A DNA stretch of 64,000 nucleotides, taken from NCBI RefSeq assembly GCF_003149515.1, contig NZ_CP029145.1:2418001-2482000 (forward strand), in the 5' to 3' direction. The position numbers and the translations under genes were made by a program. The DNA comes from Hymenobacter nivis. GTDB lineage: Bacteria; Bacteroidota; Bacteroidia; Cytophagales; Hymenobacteraceae. Below, piece after piece: positions 1-9,454 of this stretch; position 1 is the first letter of the stretch; every line of letters begins with the position of its first letter. A model generated the notes under the pieces. It did not search any database. It saw only the letters and a program-made list of their open reading frames with translations, and had not been told where the DNA came from.

Positions 1-558
1 AGCAAAGTCAGGCACCAAACCCGTATACCAGAATACCAACGATACCGTGAAATAAGTAGAGATAGCAAACACATCCCAAAGCAAAGGGGAGTTGAAGTTC
101 ACCCACAGGGAACCTAGCGTGTTTTGCAACGGAAACACGTAGAAGGCCAACCAAGGACGGCCCATGTGCAATACCGGGAACATGGCAGCGCAGATAACGG
201 CGAAAATCGTCATGGCTTCTGCTGCACGGTTGATTGACGACCGCCATTTTTGGCGGAACAACAAGAGCACCGCCGAGATTAGTGTACCGGCGTGGCCAAT
301 ACCAACCCACCACACAAAGTTGGTGATGTCCCAGGCCCAACCAACGGTCTTGTTTAGGCCCCATTCTCCGATGCCATACCACAACGTGCGGTATACAGAG
401 TAGAAGAAAACCCCCAAGAAAAATAAGGCTACGCTCATAGCGCCAATCCAACGGATATTGGGTTTAGCTTCTACTTGGTAGCAAATATCCTGGGTTACGT
501 CGTGTAACGTTTTGCCCCCGGTAATGAGCGGCTCACGAATGGCTGATACGTGTTGCAT
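1..558 (-). CDS. actC: Alternative complex III subunit ActC (NrfD-like quinol-binding membrane protein), 3' end outside window
   Basis: The reading frame starts with ATG at 558 and stays open to base 1, giving 186 residues of an unfinished protein. It begins [17 protein letters not shown] and then shows long hydrophobic helices (around residues 38-58, 75-100 and 115-140, and a last one near 165-180), as in the NrfD/PsrC family. In alternative complex III the ActC subunit is an integral membrane protein that binds and oxidises quinol. It lies 49 bases after actB on the same strand, in the actA-actB-actC order usual for Bacteroidota, so actD to actF should follow beyond the left edge. Identification rests on the N-terminal sequence and the operon order. 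Confidence 0.9.
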   Translation of the reverse strand, partial: MQHVSAIREPLITGGKTLHDVTQDICYQVEAKPNIRWIGAMSVALFFLGVFFYSVYRTLWYGIGEWGLNKTVGWAWDITNFVWWVGIGHAGTLISAVLLLFRQKWRSSINRAAEAMTIFAVICAAMFPVLHMGRPWLAFYVFPLQNTLGSLWVNFNSPLLWDVFAISTYFTVSLVFWYTGLVPDFA

Positions 559-607
559 AATGAGTATTGGGGGCTTGGGTGCGTAGAAACTAAGTACTCC
601 GATGCAA

Positions 608-3600
608 TTAAGCTTCTTCCTCAGGCCCGAACATTTCGGATGGTGAGTTACGAATCTTCGTTAAGTATGTCACGTTTGGCTGCACATTGATAGAATCAAG
701 CGAGTGGAAAGCTCGCTCACCATCTTCGCGGCGCAACAACTGGCTAATGCGGCTGGTAGTATCACGCATATCACCGAACACAATAGCATCAGTGGGGCAT
801 GACTGTGCGCAGGCAGATACGATTTCCCCATCTTGGGGGCGGCGCTTTTGCTTTTTGGCTTCCAGCTTCCCTAACTGAATGCGCTGGATGCAAAAAGAGC
901 ATTTTTCCATCACACCCCGGGCCCGTACTGTTACGTCGGGGTTGAGAACCATACGGCCCAAGTCGGTGAACATGTGGCCGTTAACGGTTTCGAATTTCTC
1001 GTTAGAATAGTAAGAAAACCAGTTGAAGCGACGCACTTTGTACGGACAGTTATTTCCGCAGTAGCGAGTACCTATGCAACGATTGTAGGTCATTTGGTTT
1101 AGACCTTCCGAGCTGTGCGTGGTGGCCAATACTGGGCATACCGTTTCGCAAGGCGCGTGGTTGCATTGCTGACACATCATCGGCTGGAAAATCACCTGCG
1201 GGTTATCCGAAGGGTCTTCCATTGCGCTGTACGTCGACAGTTTGCCTTTTGTATCGAACTCGCTTTCGTGGTGGTCTGACGAGTAGTAACGGTCGATGCG
1301 CATCCAGTGCATCTCACGGCGGTTGATAACCTGCTGCTTGCCTACGACAGCAATGTTATTCTCCGTTTGGCACCCCAATACGCACGAGCCACACCCAATG
1401 CACGAATTGAGGTCGATGGCCATACCCCAGTGGTGGTTATTATACTGGTAATCTTGCCACAACGACACCTTGTTAGGCTTTTCAAGACCATCAGGGGTAA
1501 CAACTTTTTCGTACTCAGTTACCTCTTTGGGGTTCTCCTTGTACTTAGCTAACGTGTTCTCCTGTACCACCGAACGGCGGTCCATGATGGTATGGTGGGT
1601 TTGAGTCTGAGCGATAGGCGATTTAGCCGCCGTCTTCTCCAACGTCACAGCCGTGGCATACAGGATGCCATTGGGCGTAGCTACCAAAAAGGGCGCTGCA
1701 TTAGCACCTACCCCATCACCAGCCTTGCCGCTTAAGACGCGACCGTAACCTAGCGCAATACTAACGGTATCTACTGCTTGGCCAGGTTGAACCAGCACTG
1801 GCAGTTCGATAGAGGCTACGTTAGGAGCAGTAATCTTAATAACGTCGCCTTGCTCCCATTTGTTAGCTACTGCCATAGCGCGCGGCACAGCTAGGTAGTT
1901 GCCCCAAGTAGCTTTAGAGACCGGATCAGGCAGTTCTTGGAGGAAAGGGTTATTTGCACCTGAACCACTGGTAGGCAAGCCAACTTTTTCGTAGAGCGCA
2001 ACCTCTACCAAGTTAGCAGCAGGCTTAGGGGCCCCAGTAATACGAGCTACTGCTTCGCTAGCGCTTAATGCTGCCGTAGCCATTGCTGGAGCAGCGGGCA
2101 AACCTGTGCCGGTAGCTACGCCATCGTGAACAGCCTTATCCCAGGCAGCGGTAAAATTGGTATTGCCTAGAACTCCGCGCCAGTTATTACGCAAGAAGCT
2201 ATAATATGTCTCATTGTTGCCGGCCCAACGCAATAAGCTTTCCTGCGCTTGGCGGGTAGCAAAAATCGGGGTAATAGCTGGCTGCGATAGGCTAAGAAAG
2301 CCACGCTTCGGTTCAAAGTCATTCCACGACTCCAACCAGTGGTGGTCAGGAGTAGCATAGTCGCAGATGCTACCAGTCTCATCCAGGCGGTCGTTGAACG
2401 AAATGCTCAACGGCACTTTGGCAATACCCGATTTTACCTGGGCGGCTAGAGGATGGTTGTAAACTGGGTTAGCATTATAGAAGATCACTGCACCCACTGT
2501 ACCAGCGTTCATTTCTTTCACCAGTGCAGCCATGCGGACGTCATCCCCTTGGCGCACATTGCTAGGGGCGGCAAGGTCTACTGTTGTGCCCACGTTGCCT
2601 AAGCTCTGGTTCAACGCGGTTACCAATGCTTGAACAGCCGGGTCATTCGACCCTGAAACGACGAGGCTAGCACCCCGATTTGCCTTTAGCTCAGCAGCGG
2701 CTTTGGCGATTTGCGGAGCCACACGTGGGTTGCTAAAGGCGGGCGCGCTACCGCCACCTACTACCGCATTATACAATGCAACGGCTACCAAACCCCACTC
2801 TGACGGCTTAACCGACTCGCGCACATCGGCATTGGAGCCAGTGAGCGACATAGCCGTTTCGAACTGGAAGTGGCGCGACATGAAACGTTTGTCGTTGCTC
2901 ACCTTACGGTTTTTGACGTACTGCTTGGCAAATTCAACCGGCGAAATCCAAGTACCAAGGAAGTCAGCACCAATGCTTACGATCACGTTAGCACGGCTGA
3001 AATCATAACCTGGCAACACACCGTTGTTTGCCTGAAGCAAGCCGCTAGCCGACTGCGCATCGTACATAACGTGCTCAGTGGTACGGTAGCGGGCAGCAAA
3101 GGCAGCAATGGCTTTCTTAGTGCTCGGGCTGATAATAGTAGGCGAAACAATGACGATTTTACCCGTCGTTGCAGCCAGCTTAGATTGAATTTGGCGATCT
3201 ACTTCGGCAGTTTCAGTGCGTTGGCCCTTAACAGCGAAATGCTGCAAACGGCCTCCATCATATAAATCAAGCACAGCGGCTTGGGCCCGGGCAGAAAGTC
3301 CACCCCGAGAAATGGGCGATTCCGGGTTGCCTTCTAGCTTAATCGGACGACCGTCGCGGTTCTTTACCAGTACAGCGTTGTAATCGGAGCCCGTAAAATA
3401 CGTCGAAGCGTAGAAGTTGGAGATGGTAGGATCTACTTCCTCAGGCTTATTTAGGTAAGGAATAGCTTTATGCACCGGGGTTTCGCACGCGGCTAGCGCA
3501 ACTGCACCTATCCCAAAACCCATCAGCTTCAGAAAGTCACGGCGGGGAGCCGACGTGGCATCCTTGCTCTCGTGGCTCTCCTTTACCGGCAGGAACTCGG

Positions 3601-3664
3601 CAAATGCCGTGCTCATGAATTCCGGAGTGCTTTCTAGTTCCTCAATTCCTTTCCAGTACTTCAT
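608..3664 (-). CDS. actB: Alternative complex III subunit ActB (Tat-variant molybdopterin-oxidoreductase-like and Fe-S fusion)
   Basis: This 1018-residue protein joins a molybdopterin-oxidoreductase-like half (roughly residues 60-700) to a ferredoxin half (about 750-1018). The N-terminus carries an extended Tat-type signal with [10 protein letters not shown] at 41-50, and a cysteine at 60 in an LAAC context that could be lipidated. The Fe-S part shows CIGCGSC near 755, [27 protein letters not shown] and CSFCIQRI followed by CAQSCP, enough for several clusters. In the family the first half has lost its molybdenum cofactor and the clusters pass electrons between quinol oxidation and the haem subunits. 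It sits between actA and actC on one strand, consistent with an operon. Confidence 0.95.
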   Translation of the reverse strand: MKYWKGIEELESTPEFMSTAFAEFLPVKESHESKDATSAPRRDFLKLMGFGIGAVALAACETPVHKAIPYLNKPEEVDPTISNFYASTYFTGSDYNAVLVKNRDGRPIKLEGNPESPISRGGLSARAQAAVLDLYDGGRLQHFAVKGQRTETAEVDRQIQSKLAATTGKIVIVSPTIISPSTKKAIAAFAARYRTTEHVMYDAQSASGLLQANNGVLPGYDFSRANVIVSIGADFLGTWISPVEFAKQYVKNRKVSNDKRFMSRHFQFETAMSLTGSNADVRESVKPSEWGLVAVALYNAVVGGGSAPAFSNPRVAPQIAKAAAELKANRGASLVVSGSNDPAVQALVTALNQSLGNVGTTVDLAAPSNVRQGDDVRMAALVKEMNAGTVGAVIFYNANPVYNHPLAAQVKSGIAKVPLSISFNDRLDETGSICDYATPDHHWLESWNDFEPKRGFLSLSQPAITPIFATRQAQESLLRWAGNNETYYSFLRNNWRGVLGNTNFTAAWDKAVHDGVATGTGLPAAPAMATAALSASEAVARITGAPKPAANLVEVALYEKVGLPTSGSGANNPFLQELPDPVSKATWGNYLAVPRAMAVANKWEQGDVIKITAPNVASIELPVLVQPGQAVDTVSIALGYGRVLSGKAGDGVGANAAPFLVATPNGILYATAVTLEKTAAKSPIAQTQTHHTIMDRRSVVQENTLAKYKENPKEVTEYEKVVTPDGLEKPNKVSLWQDYQYNNHHWGMAIDLNSCIGCGSCVLGCQTENNIAVVGKQQVINRREMHWMRIDRYYSSDHHESEFDTKGKLSTYSAMEDPSDNPQVIFQPMMCQQCNHAPCETVCPVLATTHSSEGLNQMTYNRCIGTRYCGNNCPYKVRRFNWFSYYSNEKFETVNGHMFTDLGRMVLNPDVTVRARGVMEKCSFCIQRIQLGKLEAKKQKRRPQDGEIVSACAQSCPTDAIVFGDMRDTTSRISQLLRREDGERAFHSLDSINVQPNVTYLTKIRNSPSEMFGPEEEA

Positions 3665-3762
3665 TTTTGGGGACTTAGGGACTCCAGTCTTAGGGGCCGT
3701 AAGCCAGCTAAGCCAAGAGGTACTTAATTTTTTAAAGCGGGATTTTCTATTGAGCAGTTAAC

Positions 3763-3804
3763 GGCTCTGCAATTCTATCAACAAGCACTAGAAATTGCAG
3801 AGCC
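3763..3804 (-). other. Hairpin between actA and actB
   Basis: Arms of about 15 bases (starting at 3763 and ending at 3804, core GGCTCTGCAATT) pair across an 11-base loop, just 13 bases after the actA stop. In the direction of act transcription no U-run follows; the T-run lies on the other strand. It is therefore more likely a 3' stabiliser, processing site or partial attenuator inside the operon than a full terminator. Confidence 0.55.
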
Positions 3805-3816
3805 TTTTTTAACTGA

Positions 3817-5169
3817 TTAGTAGTGGCACTTCGAGCACTCGGTACCGCCGTTTGACGATACGGTGAAGGGGGCCCCTGCATTTTTGGTATCGTGCAGCTT
3901 TACTAAGTTGTCGTAGTAAGCATTACCCTTGGTGTTAAGCGGTGATTCGCGGTGGCAGTTGATGCACCAGCCCATGGTCAGGGCCGAATACTGATACACT
4001 ACTTCCATGTTTTGAATAGGGCCGTGGCAGGTCTGGCACTGGAGGCCAGCTACCTGGGTATGCTGCGAGTGGTTGAAGTAAGCCAAGTCGGGCAGGTTGT
4101 GAATGCGAACCCACTGTACTGGCTGCTTGCGCTCGATGGCGCGGTAAATCTTCTTGATTTCCGGCGACTCTGTTTTGATCTGCGAGTGGCAGTTCATACA
4201 GATGTTAGCCGAAGGAATGTTGGCCGACTTGCCCTTGTACACCGACGTATGACAGTAGACACAGTTAATCTGGTTAGTACCGGCGTGCAACTTGTGCGAG
4301 AAAGCAATGGGCTGCGTTGGTTGGTAACCCTGGGTCAGGCCCACAGCCATTACGCTTTGTACGCCTTCGTAAAGCAGCACTAAGGCAAATACGACACCAA
4401 CAATGCCACGCAACACCGGCGAACGATAAAACTTGCCCCAGTCAAAACGCTGCTCCAAAATCTCGTTATCGCGACCATCGAGGTCTTTACGGCCGCGCAA
4501 CACATCCTTCATCAGGTTGCCGATGATGATCAGCGTTACCACCATCACGATTAGTACTACCACTAGAGCGATGAGCAGAATGTCAACGTACTTACCTGCT
4601 CCGGCACCGTCAGCACTTGCGTCAGATGCTTTCCCGTCAGTCGAACCGGCATTTTGTACAGTTACCCCACCTGCTACTGCAGCGGCAGGCTGACCCTCCT
4701 GTGAAGTGATGTAGGCAACAATCGAAATAATTTCTTTGTCCGACAGCCCAAAACTGGGCATTTGCTGCTTCTGGAACTTATTGTTGATGGCTATGGCGTA
4801 CTCATCGCCGCTGGCAATTAATTTGGAAGAATTTTTAATCCACGGAATGATCCAAGTAATTGGGCGGCGTTTGCTGATGCCCCCAAGCGCAGGGCCAACC
4901 ACCTGCTCATTTATGGCGTGGCATTGGGTACAGTTAGCTTTGAATAAGGCATCACCCGCCTGAATGGCGGCGGCGTCAGCCCCACCCGCAGCGGGGGCGA
5001 CAGCTGTGGCAGGCGTGGCACCGGCGGTAGCGCCGGGCGTGACGCCTGCTTTGCTCACGGTGGCAGTGCTAGCACTTGCATCCTGAGCCGTGGCCTGTTG
5101 GGCCCCGGCTAGCGTAAGCAGTATCGCTAGCAACAGGTGAGGTAACGAACGTAGTCGGTTACTATTCAT
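3817..5169 (-). CDS. actA: Alternative complex III subunit ActA (multihaem cytochrome c)
   Basis: The 450-residue product starts MNSNRLRSLPHLLLA, a clean signal peptide ending in ATAQ. An upstream ATG at 5205 would add 12 residues and spoil the signal, and the promoter box ends only about 10 bases before it, so 5169 is preferred. Six CxxCH haem sites are visible: CTQCH in an N-terminal class I cytochrome c domain, then, after two membrane helices (KYVDILLIALVVVLIVMVV and a second near RGIVGVVFALVLL), CVYCH, CMNCH, CQTCH, CINCH and CSKCH near the C-terminus. The five-haem part is the usual ActA; the extra mono-haem domain in front resembles ActE-type cytochromes. It is the first gene of the act operon and passes electrons in the periplasm. 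Confidence 0.93.
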   Translation of the reverse strand: MNSNRLRSLPHLLLAILLTLAGAQQATAQDASASTATVSKAGVTPGATAGATPATAVAPAAGGADAAAIQAGDALFKANCTQCHAINEQVVGPALGGISKRRPITWIIPWIKNSSKLIASGDEYAIAINNKFQKQQMPSFGLSDKEIISIVAYITSQEGQPAAAVAGGVTVQNAGSTDGKASDASADGAGAGKYVDILLIALVVVLIVMVVTLIIIGNLMKDVLRGRKDLDGRDNEILEQRFDWGKFYRSPVLRGIVGVVFALVLLYEGVQSVMAVGLTQGYQPTQPIAFSHKLHAGTNQINCVYCHTSVYKGKSANIPSANICMNCHSQIKTESPEIKKIYRAIERKQPVQWVRIHNLPDLAYFNHSQHTQVAGLQCQTCHGPIQNMEVVYQYSALTMGWCINCHRESPLNTKGNAYYDNLVKLHDTKNAGAPFTVSSNGGTECSKCHY

Positions 5170-5215
5170 ACAAAAACAAGCAGAAATAACGAAATGCCAG
5201 GGCATTTCAGGGCCA

Positions 5216-5246
5216 CAAAGGTAAGATGTGATTTGCGGGCAGCAAA
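5216..5246 (-). promoter_or_regulatory. Bacteroidota-type promoter of the act operon
   Basis: On the minus strand TTTG (5246-5243) is followed after 19 bases by TACCTTTG (5223-5216), matching the Bacteroidota -33/-7 consensus TTTG and TAnnTTTG. Transcription should start near 5212, leaving about 43 bases of leader before the ATG at 5169. Confidence 0.75.
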
Positions 5247-5493
5247 AGCTAGCAGAGGTTTTGTGAGTTTAGAAACGGTTGTGGGAGACTATTTGGAATG
5301 TGACTAAATAAGCATAATCATCTTATTCAGATACCAATTATTCAACTGCACAAACCCGCTAACTCAGCAGTTAGGGGCCCTTGGAATGGACGCCAGCTTG
5401 GTAGCTGCCTGCTTCTCTTGGACAAATTTATGCGTCAACTTGTTCAAGTTTTTGGCTAAAAGATGACCTTAGTGGGGAAAGGCCGGCAACAGC
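5247..5493. other. Divergent intergenic region between actA and rpsF
   Basis: No ORF with coding character and no RNA gene was recognised here. The stretch separates two oppositely directed promoters, for act (minus) and rpsF (plus), and is more AT-rich than its surroundings. Confidence 0.5.
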
Positions 5494-5524
5494 TTGATTT
5501 TCTGTCGCAAAATCAGTACCTTTG
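5494..5524 (+). promoter_or_regulatory. Bacteroidota-type promoter of rpsF-rpsR-rplI
   Basis: TTG at 5494-5496 is separated by 20 bases from TACCTTTG at 5517-5524, a close match to the Bacteroidota vegetative promoter. The predicted start near 5528 gives a leader of about 38 bases. Confidence 0.78.
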
Positions 5525-5565
5525 CGCCCCAATCAAATTTTTTTCACCAAATTCACCCCGTCGTA

Positions 5566-5943
5566 ATGGAAGTAAGAAATTACGAGACGGTCTTCATCGT
5601 AACCCCCGTTTTGAACGAGGGCCAGGTGCAAGAGACGGTCGAGAAGTTCACCCAGGTGCTTAAGGAAAATAGCGCCGACATTTTGTCCACCGAAGCCTGG
5701 GGCCTGCGTAAGCTAGCCTACCCCATCCAGAAGAAAACTACCGGTTACTACTTCTGCTTGGAGTTCACGGGTTCGGGCAACATCGTTGACGTGCTGGAGC
5801 TGGCTTACCGCCGCGACGAGCGCATCATCCGTTTCTTGACCACGGTGCTTGATAAGCACGCCGTGGACTACAACCGCCGCCGCCGCAACGGCGAGATGAA
5901 CCAGCAAAAGGCTGCGAAAGAAACCGAAGCCGTAGCCCAATAA
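5566..5943 (+). CDS. rpsF: 30S ribosomal protein bS6
   Basis: The 125-residue product begins MEVRNYETVFIVTPVL and contains the bS6 features GLRKLAYPIQKKTTGYY and DERIIRFLTTVLD. The ATG at 5566 is chosen over an in-frame upstream start at 5494 because only the shorter form aligns with the family and because the promoter -7 box lies at 5517-5524. bS6 binds 16S rRNA in the platform together with bS18, whose gene follows 13 bases later. The C-terminal tail after KHAVDYNRRRR is rich in Q, K and A and is variable in the family. Confidence 0.97.
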   Translation: MEVRNYETVFIVTPVLNEGQVQETVEKFTQVLKENSADILSTEAWGLRKLAYPIQKKTTGYYFCLEFTGSGNIVDVLELAYRRDERIIRFLTTVLDKHAVDYNRRRRNGEMNQQKAAKETEAVAQ

Positions 5944-5956
5944 CTTTAGAAAAGAT

Positions 5957-6232
5957 ATGGCAACGCCCTCGAACAACCGCAACAACGACCGCTCGGCTAT
6001 GAATAAGCCAGTGGACACGCGTAAGAAATACTGCCGCTTCAAGAAGAATGGCATTAAGTACGTGGATTACAAAGACCCGAACTTCCTGCTGAAGTTCGTG
6101 AACGAGCAGGGCCGCGTGCTGCCCCGCCGCCTCACGGGCACCAGCCTCAAGTTCCAGCGAAAAGTGACCCAGGCTGTGGCCAAGGCCCGCCACCTGGCCC
6201 TGATGCCTTACATCGCCGACGCCCTGAAATAA
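5957..6232 (+). CDS. rpsR: 30S ribosomal protein bS18
   Basis: This 91-residue protein has the bS18 core: KYCRFKKNGIKYVDYKD, then LLKFVNEQGRVLPRRLTG and the closing RARHLALMPY-type segment (here KARHLALMPYIADALK). It is the partner of bS6 on the small subunit. The gene sits in the conserved rpsF-rpsR-rplI order. The first 20 or so residues (ATPSNNRNNDRSAMNK) are a low-complexity extension typical of the phylum. Confidence 0.97.
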   Translation: MATPSNNRNNDRSAMNKPVDTRKKYCRFKKNGIKYVDYKDPNFLLKFVNEQGRVLPRRLTGTSLKFQRKVTQAVAKARHLALMPYIADALK

Positions 6233-6313
6233 ATTATGAGTTACAAACTATGGGTTATTAATCACTGCTCCATTGATTGATAAGTCGTATTTCAAAACTC
6301 AAAACTCATAATT
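6232..6313. repeat. AT-rich inverted repeat between rpsR and rplI
   Basis: The ends AATTATGAGTT (from 6232) and AACTCATAATT (to 6313) are exact reverse complements around an AT-rich centre. Similar AACTCATAACT strings recur at about 37229-37253, just before gatC. It may be a small palindromic repeat rather than a terminator, since rplI follows at once. Confidence 0.5.
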
Positions 6314-6323
6314 AAAACAAGAC

Positions 6324-6767
6324 ATGGAAATTATCCTCAGAGACGACGTCAAGGGCCTCGGCTACAAGAACGACATCGTAACCGTGAAGCCGGGCTACGG
6401 CCGTAACTTCTTGTTGCCGCAGGGCTTGGCCATGCTGGCCGACAAAACGAACAAGAAGATTACGGCTGAGAATGTGCGCCAGGCGGCTCACAAAGCCGAT
6501 AAAGTGAAGGGCGATGCCCAGGCCGTGGCCGACCAGATCGGCGGCATGGTGCTGGACATCCTAGCCAAGGTGGGCGAAAGCGGCAAAATCTTTGGCCGCG
6601 TCACCACGTTGCAGCTGGCCGAAGCTTTGAAAGCTAAGGGCATCGAAGTGGACCGCAAGCGTCTATCGTTCGACCAAGAGCCTTCGGCGGCTGGCGACTA
6701 CACTGCTACTTTGAGCCTGCACAAGGAAGTGAAGCACACCGTAAACTTCCGCGTGGTAGCAGAGTAA
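6324..6767 (+). CDS. rplI: 50S ribosomal protein bL9
   Basis: The 147-residue product starts MEIILRDDVKGLGYKNDIV and continues VKPGYGRNFLLPQGLA, the bL9 signature, then a helix-rich linker and a C-terminal domain with GKIFGRVTTLQLAEALKAKG. It binds 23S rRNA near the L1 stalk. It closes the rpsF-rpsR-rplI run and is followed by a strong terminator at 6791-6821. Confidence 0.97.
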   Translation: MEIILRDDVKGLGYKNDIVTVKPGYGRNFLLPQGLAMLADKTNKKITAENVRQAAHKADKVKGDAQAVADQIGGMVLDILAKVGESGKIFGRVTTLQLAEALKAKGIEVDRKRLSFDQEPSAAGDYTATLSLHKEVKHTVNFRVVAE

Positions 6768-6790
6768 CCTACCTGGGGTTTGCCTGTTTA

Positions 6791-6821
6791 AAAAGGCCCT
6801 GCCGTGACGGCGGGGCCTTTT
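6791..6821 (+). terminator. Intrinsic terminator after rplI
   Basis: AAAAGGCCC (6791-6799) pairs with GGGCCTTTT (6813-6821); the inner bases GCCGT/ACGGC extend the stem. T-rich sequence (TGCTTTTT) follows. Confidence 0.85.
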
Positions 6822-6844
6822 GCTTTTTAATGCTGCCGGGCGGC

Positions 6845-6852
6845 TATTTTTG
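6845..6852 (+). promoter_or_regulatory. TAnnTTTG box abutting the GSCFA start codon
   Basis: TATTTTTG ends five bases before the ATG at 6858. If used as a -7 element, transcription would start at or next to the start codon, implying a leaderless or nearly leaderless mRNA. No clear -33 TTG was confirmed. Confidence 0.45.
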
Positions 6853-6857
6853 CCACA

Positions 6858-9356
6858 ATGTTTAGAACTGAACTGATACTTGCGCCAATGGCGCAACAGC
6901 TGCCGCCGTCGGCGCGGGTGCTTACGCTAGGCTCTTGCTTTGCAGATAGCATTGGTGCACGCCTGGCCGCACACAAAGTAAACGTGGTAGTAAACCCCTT
7001 CGGCACGGTGTTCCAGCCCTTGGCGATGGGCCGGCTGCTGCGGGCGGCGCTGGGCGAAGACGTGGATTGGCAGCAGCACTTGGTGGAAGCCCGGGGCCGC
7101 TGGCAGAGCTACGACCTGCACGGCAGCCAGGGGGCCCCCACACCGGTAGAGCTGCTGCACGACATTCAGCAGACGGTGCGCCGCACGGGCGAATTTCTGC
7201 GCGGGGCCGATGCGGTACTACTCACGCTGGGCACGGCCTGGGCCTACCGCCTGCGCGAAACCGGTGAATTGGTAAGCAACTGCCACAAAATGCCCGCCGA
7301 ACTGTTCGAAAAGGAACTGCTGACCCCGGACGAAATCATTAACGCGCTGGCCGAAACGCACGCTTACCTGCGGCGCATTAACCCCAAGCTGCGCGTTATC
7401 CTGACGGTGAGCCCGGTGCGCCACCTGCGCGATACCCTGCCACTGAATGCGGTGAGCAAATCGGTGCTGCGCGTGGCCTGCCACTACCTCAGCGAACTGT
7501 TGCCGGAAGTGAGCTATTTCCCGGCCTACGAGCTACTGGCGGATGACTTGCGTGACTACCGGTTTTATGCCGCTGACATGCTGCACCCGTCGGAAGTAGC
7601 GGAGGACTACATATGGGAGAAGTTTGCCCGCACGTACTTTGATGCCGATTTTGGTCGTTTCCGCAAAGAGTGGGCGGGGCTGAGCCAGGCCCTGGGCCAC
7701 CGGCCTCTGAACGCCGCGGCCCCCGAACACCGGCAGTTTCTGGTTGCCACCCGCGAGCGGCTGGAGCGCCTGAGCCGCCAGCGCGTGAACGTGGCCGCCG
7801 AACTGCGCGAAGTAGACGAGCGGCTCGCTACGCTGCCCGTGCCCGCCGATGTGGTAACACCCGGGCCGGAGCTTGACGCAGAAGAGCGGGTGGATGTTGG
7901 CAACGCCAAAACGGTGGAAGCGCTTTCCTTGACAGAGGCGGCAGCCAGCGCGGATGGGGCCCTGGCAACAAATAATGAGCGGCACGCACGCTTGTCACCG
8001 GAAGAGTTCCGGGCGCAACGCGCGGCGCGCAACAACCGGCCGGGGCGCGGCCGGCGCGAGGACCGCAACGCGGATCCGAACGCTGAGCAGCCCGCTGCCG
8101 ATGCTGCCGCAACGGCCGATGCCGTGGCAACTGCTGACTTAGCTGCACCCTTTGAGGCGTTCGACGATAGTGCTGTTGAGACTCCGCCCGCCGTTGAGGG
8201 AGCCGAACTGGACCCAGCGAAAAAGAAGAAGCGCCGTTCGCGGGGCGGTGCCAAGCGCACGGCCCGCAAAAACGCCGCTAAGCTTGCTGCTGATGGCGAT
8301 GACGAAGGACTTGCCCCTACCGAGCCGGACGCAACGGCCGAGGGGGGCCCAGCCTTGCCGCGCAATCCGCAACCGGAAGCCCGCAAATCGAGCGTCATCA
8401 CCAAATCGGTACCCGTGAAACGGGGCGGCCGTGGGCGTGACCGTTCGCAAGACGACGCAGCCCCGGTGGAGACAATGGCCAATGGGTACACGCCGGCTTC
8501 GACGCAGGAAGCAGCAGTGCAGCAACCGGATAAGGCACCACAGCCAAGCATCAATGAGCCGGTAGCCCAGGCAGCGACAGCGGCTGATGAGTCAATGACT
8601 TCTCAGGCCGACCGCACGGGCAACCGGCGCAACCAGGGGCCCAAAACCCGGCCTTTGTTTGCCACCCTGGCGCAAGAGGCCCCGGGCGCTTCAGATACCT
8701 CGGAAGCAACTCCTGTAGACGCTGTCAGCCAGCCAGCCCCGGCCGCAGCAGCGAAGAAGCCGAGTCGTCGCCGGCCGTCGCTCATGACCGAAACGCCGCC
8801 CATGACGCCCATCGTACCGATTCGAACGGCACCGCAAGTTGGCGTAGCCGCGGGCCGAATGCGCGGCTCCGATGCTACGCTGATAGCCAGCGTACCGGCG
8901 AAGAAAGCCTTAGCGCCGAAAGCTGCCGTTTCAAAAGCTGCTGCGCCAAAGGCAACTGCGCCAAAAGCTGCTGACGTGCCGAAGGCTGCCGCACCGAACA
9001 AGGCTACACCAAAAGCCACCATGCCCAAAGCTTCGGTGAAGGAAGTTGCCGTACCCAAAGTTGCGGCTGTAACGGCCCCAGCGGCTGCGGCCAACACCCT
9101 TACAGCTAAGGCACCCAAAGCCACTGCGCCCAAGGGTAGTACGCCGAAAGCCGTTGTGTCGAAGGCTAAGATACCGAAAACCGCTGCGCCGAAGGCCACA
9201 GCCCCAAAGGCTGATAAACCGAAAGTGAAGGCCCCCAAAGCCACGCCGAAAGCCAAGGCCCCTACTCTGGCCCCAGCCCCGCCGGAGGCACCGGCACCCG
9301 CTGCGAAGCGCCCAGCCAAGCCTCGGGCGAAGAAGGACGCTGGCTCTCCCGAATAG
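6858..9356 (+). CDS. GSCFA-family protein with long basic, histone-H1-like C-terminal tail
   Basis: Residues 1 to about 275 form a GSCFA domain, named for the motif seen here as LGSCFA at 24-29; GTAWAYR, SPVRHL and DMLHPSEVAEDYIWEKF are further conserved blocks. The fold is related to SGNH/GDSL hydrolases, but no substrate is known. The remaining 550 residues look disordered: an Ala/Asp/Glu-rich stretch, a basic patch with KKKKRRSRGGAKRTARK near 455-475, then from about 680 to 805 at least a dozen PKA units (APKATAPKA, VPKAAAPNKA and variants) like eukaryotic H1 or bacterial H1-like tails. Most GSCFA proteins are only 300-350 residues long. Followed by a terminator at 9396. Domain call firm, role unknown. 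Confidence 0.85.
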   Translation: MFRTELILAPMAQQLPPSARVLTLGSCFADSIGARLAAHKVNVVVNPFGTVFQPLAMGRLLRAALGEDVDWQQHLVEARGRWQSYDLHGSQGAPTPVELLHDIQQTVRRTGEFLRGADAVLLTLGTAWAYRLRETGELVSNCHKMPAELFEKELLTPDEIINALAETHAYLRRINPKLRVILTVSPVRHLRDTLPLNAVSKSVLRVACHYLSELLPEVSYFPAYELLADDLRDYRFYAADMLHPSEVAEDYIWEKFARTYFDADFGRFRKEWAGLSQALGHRPLNAAAPEHRQFLVATRERLERLSRQRVNVAAELREVDERLATLPVPADVVTPGPELDAEERVDVGNAKTVEALSLTEAAASADGALATNNERHARLSPEEFRAQRAARNNRPGRGRREDRNADPNAEQPAADAAATADAVATADLAAPFEAFDDSAVETPPAVEGAELDPAKKKKRRSRGGAKRTARKNAAKLAADGDDEGLAPTEPDATAEGGPALPRNPQPEARKSSVITKSVPVKRGGRGRDRSQDDAAPVETMANGYTPASTQEAAVQQPDKAPQPSINEPVAQAATAADESMTSQADRTGNRRNQGPKTRPLFATLAQEAPGASDTSEATPVDAVSQPAPAAAAKKPSRRRPSLMTETPPMTPIVPIRTAPQVGVAAGRMRGSDATLIASVPAKKALAPKAAVSKAAAPKATAPKAADVPKAAAPNKATPKATMPKASVKEVAVPKVAAVTAPAAAANTLTAKAPKATAPKGSTPKAVVSKAKIPKTAAPKATAPKADKPKVKAPKATPKAKAPTLAPAPPEAPAPAAKRPAKPRAKKDAGSPE

Positions 9357-9395
9357 GCGGCTAGTTCAGATTCCCCGGTTTAGCCGGTATTTATT

Positions 9396-9422
9396 CAAAC
9401 CCGGCCTTGTTTGCCGGGTTTG
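9396..9422 (+). terminator. Intrinsic terminator after the GSCFA gene
   Basis: CAAACCCGGC (9396-9405) and GCCGGGTTTG (9413-9422) form a 10-bp stem with a 7-base loop, followed by TTGTTT. Confidence 0.8.
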
Positions 9423-9454
9423 TTGTTTAACCGCCGCGTTAGTTTTACCCGCCC

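Noticed and set aside
7607..8554. Long minus-strand frame (315 codons) opposite the GSCFA gene
   Set aside because: It is an antisense artefact of GC-rich, repetitive codons; the product is Ser/Ala/Arg low complexity with no domain.
8899..9270. PKA repeats as a tandem DNA repeat or assembly artefact
   Set aside because: The repeat is at amino-acid level; codons vary between units and the reading frame is kept.
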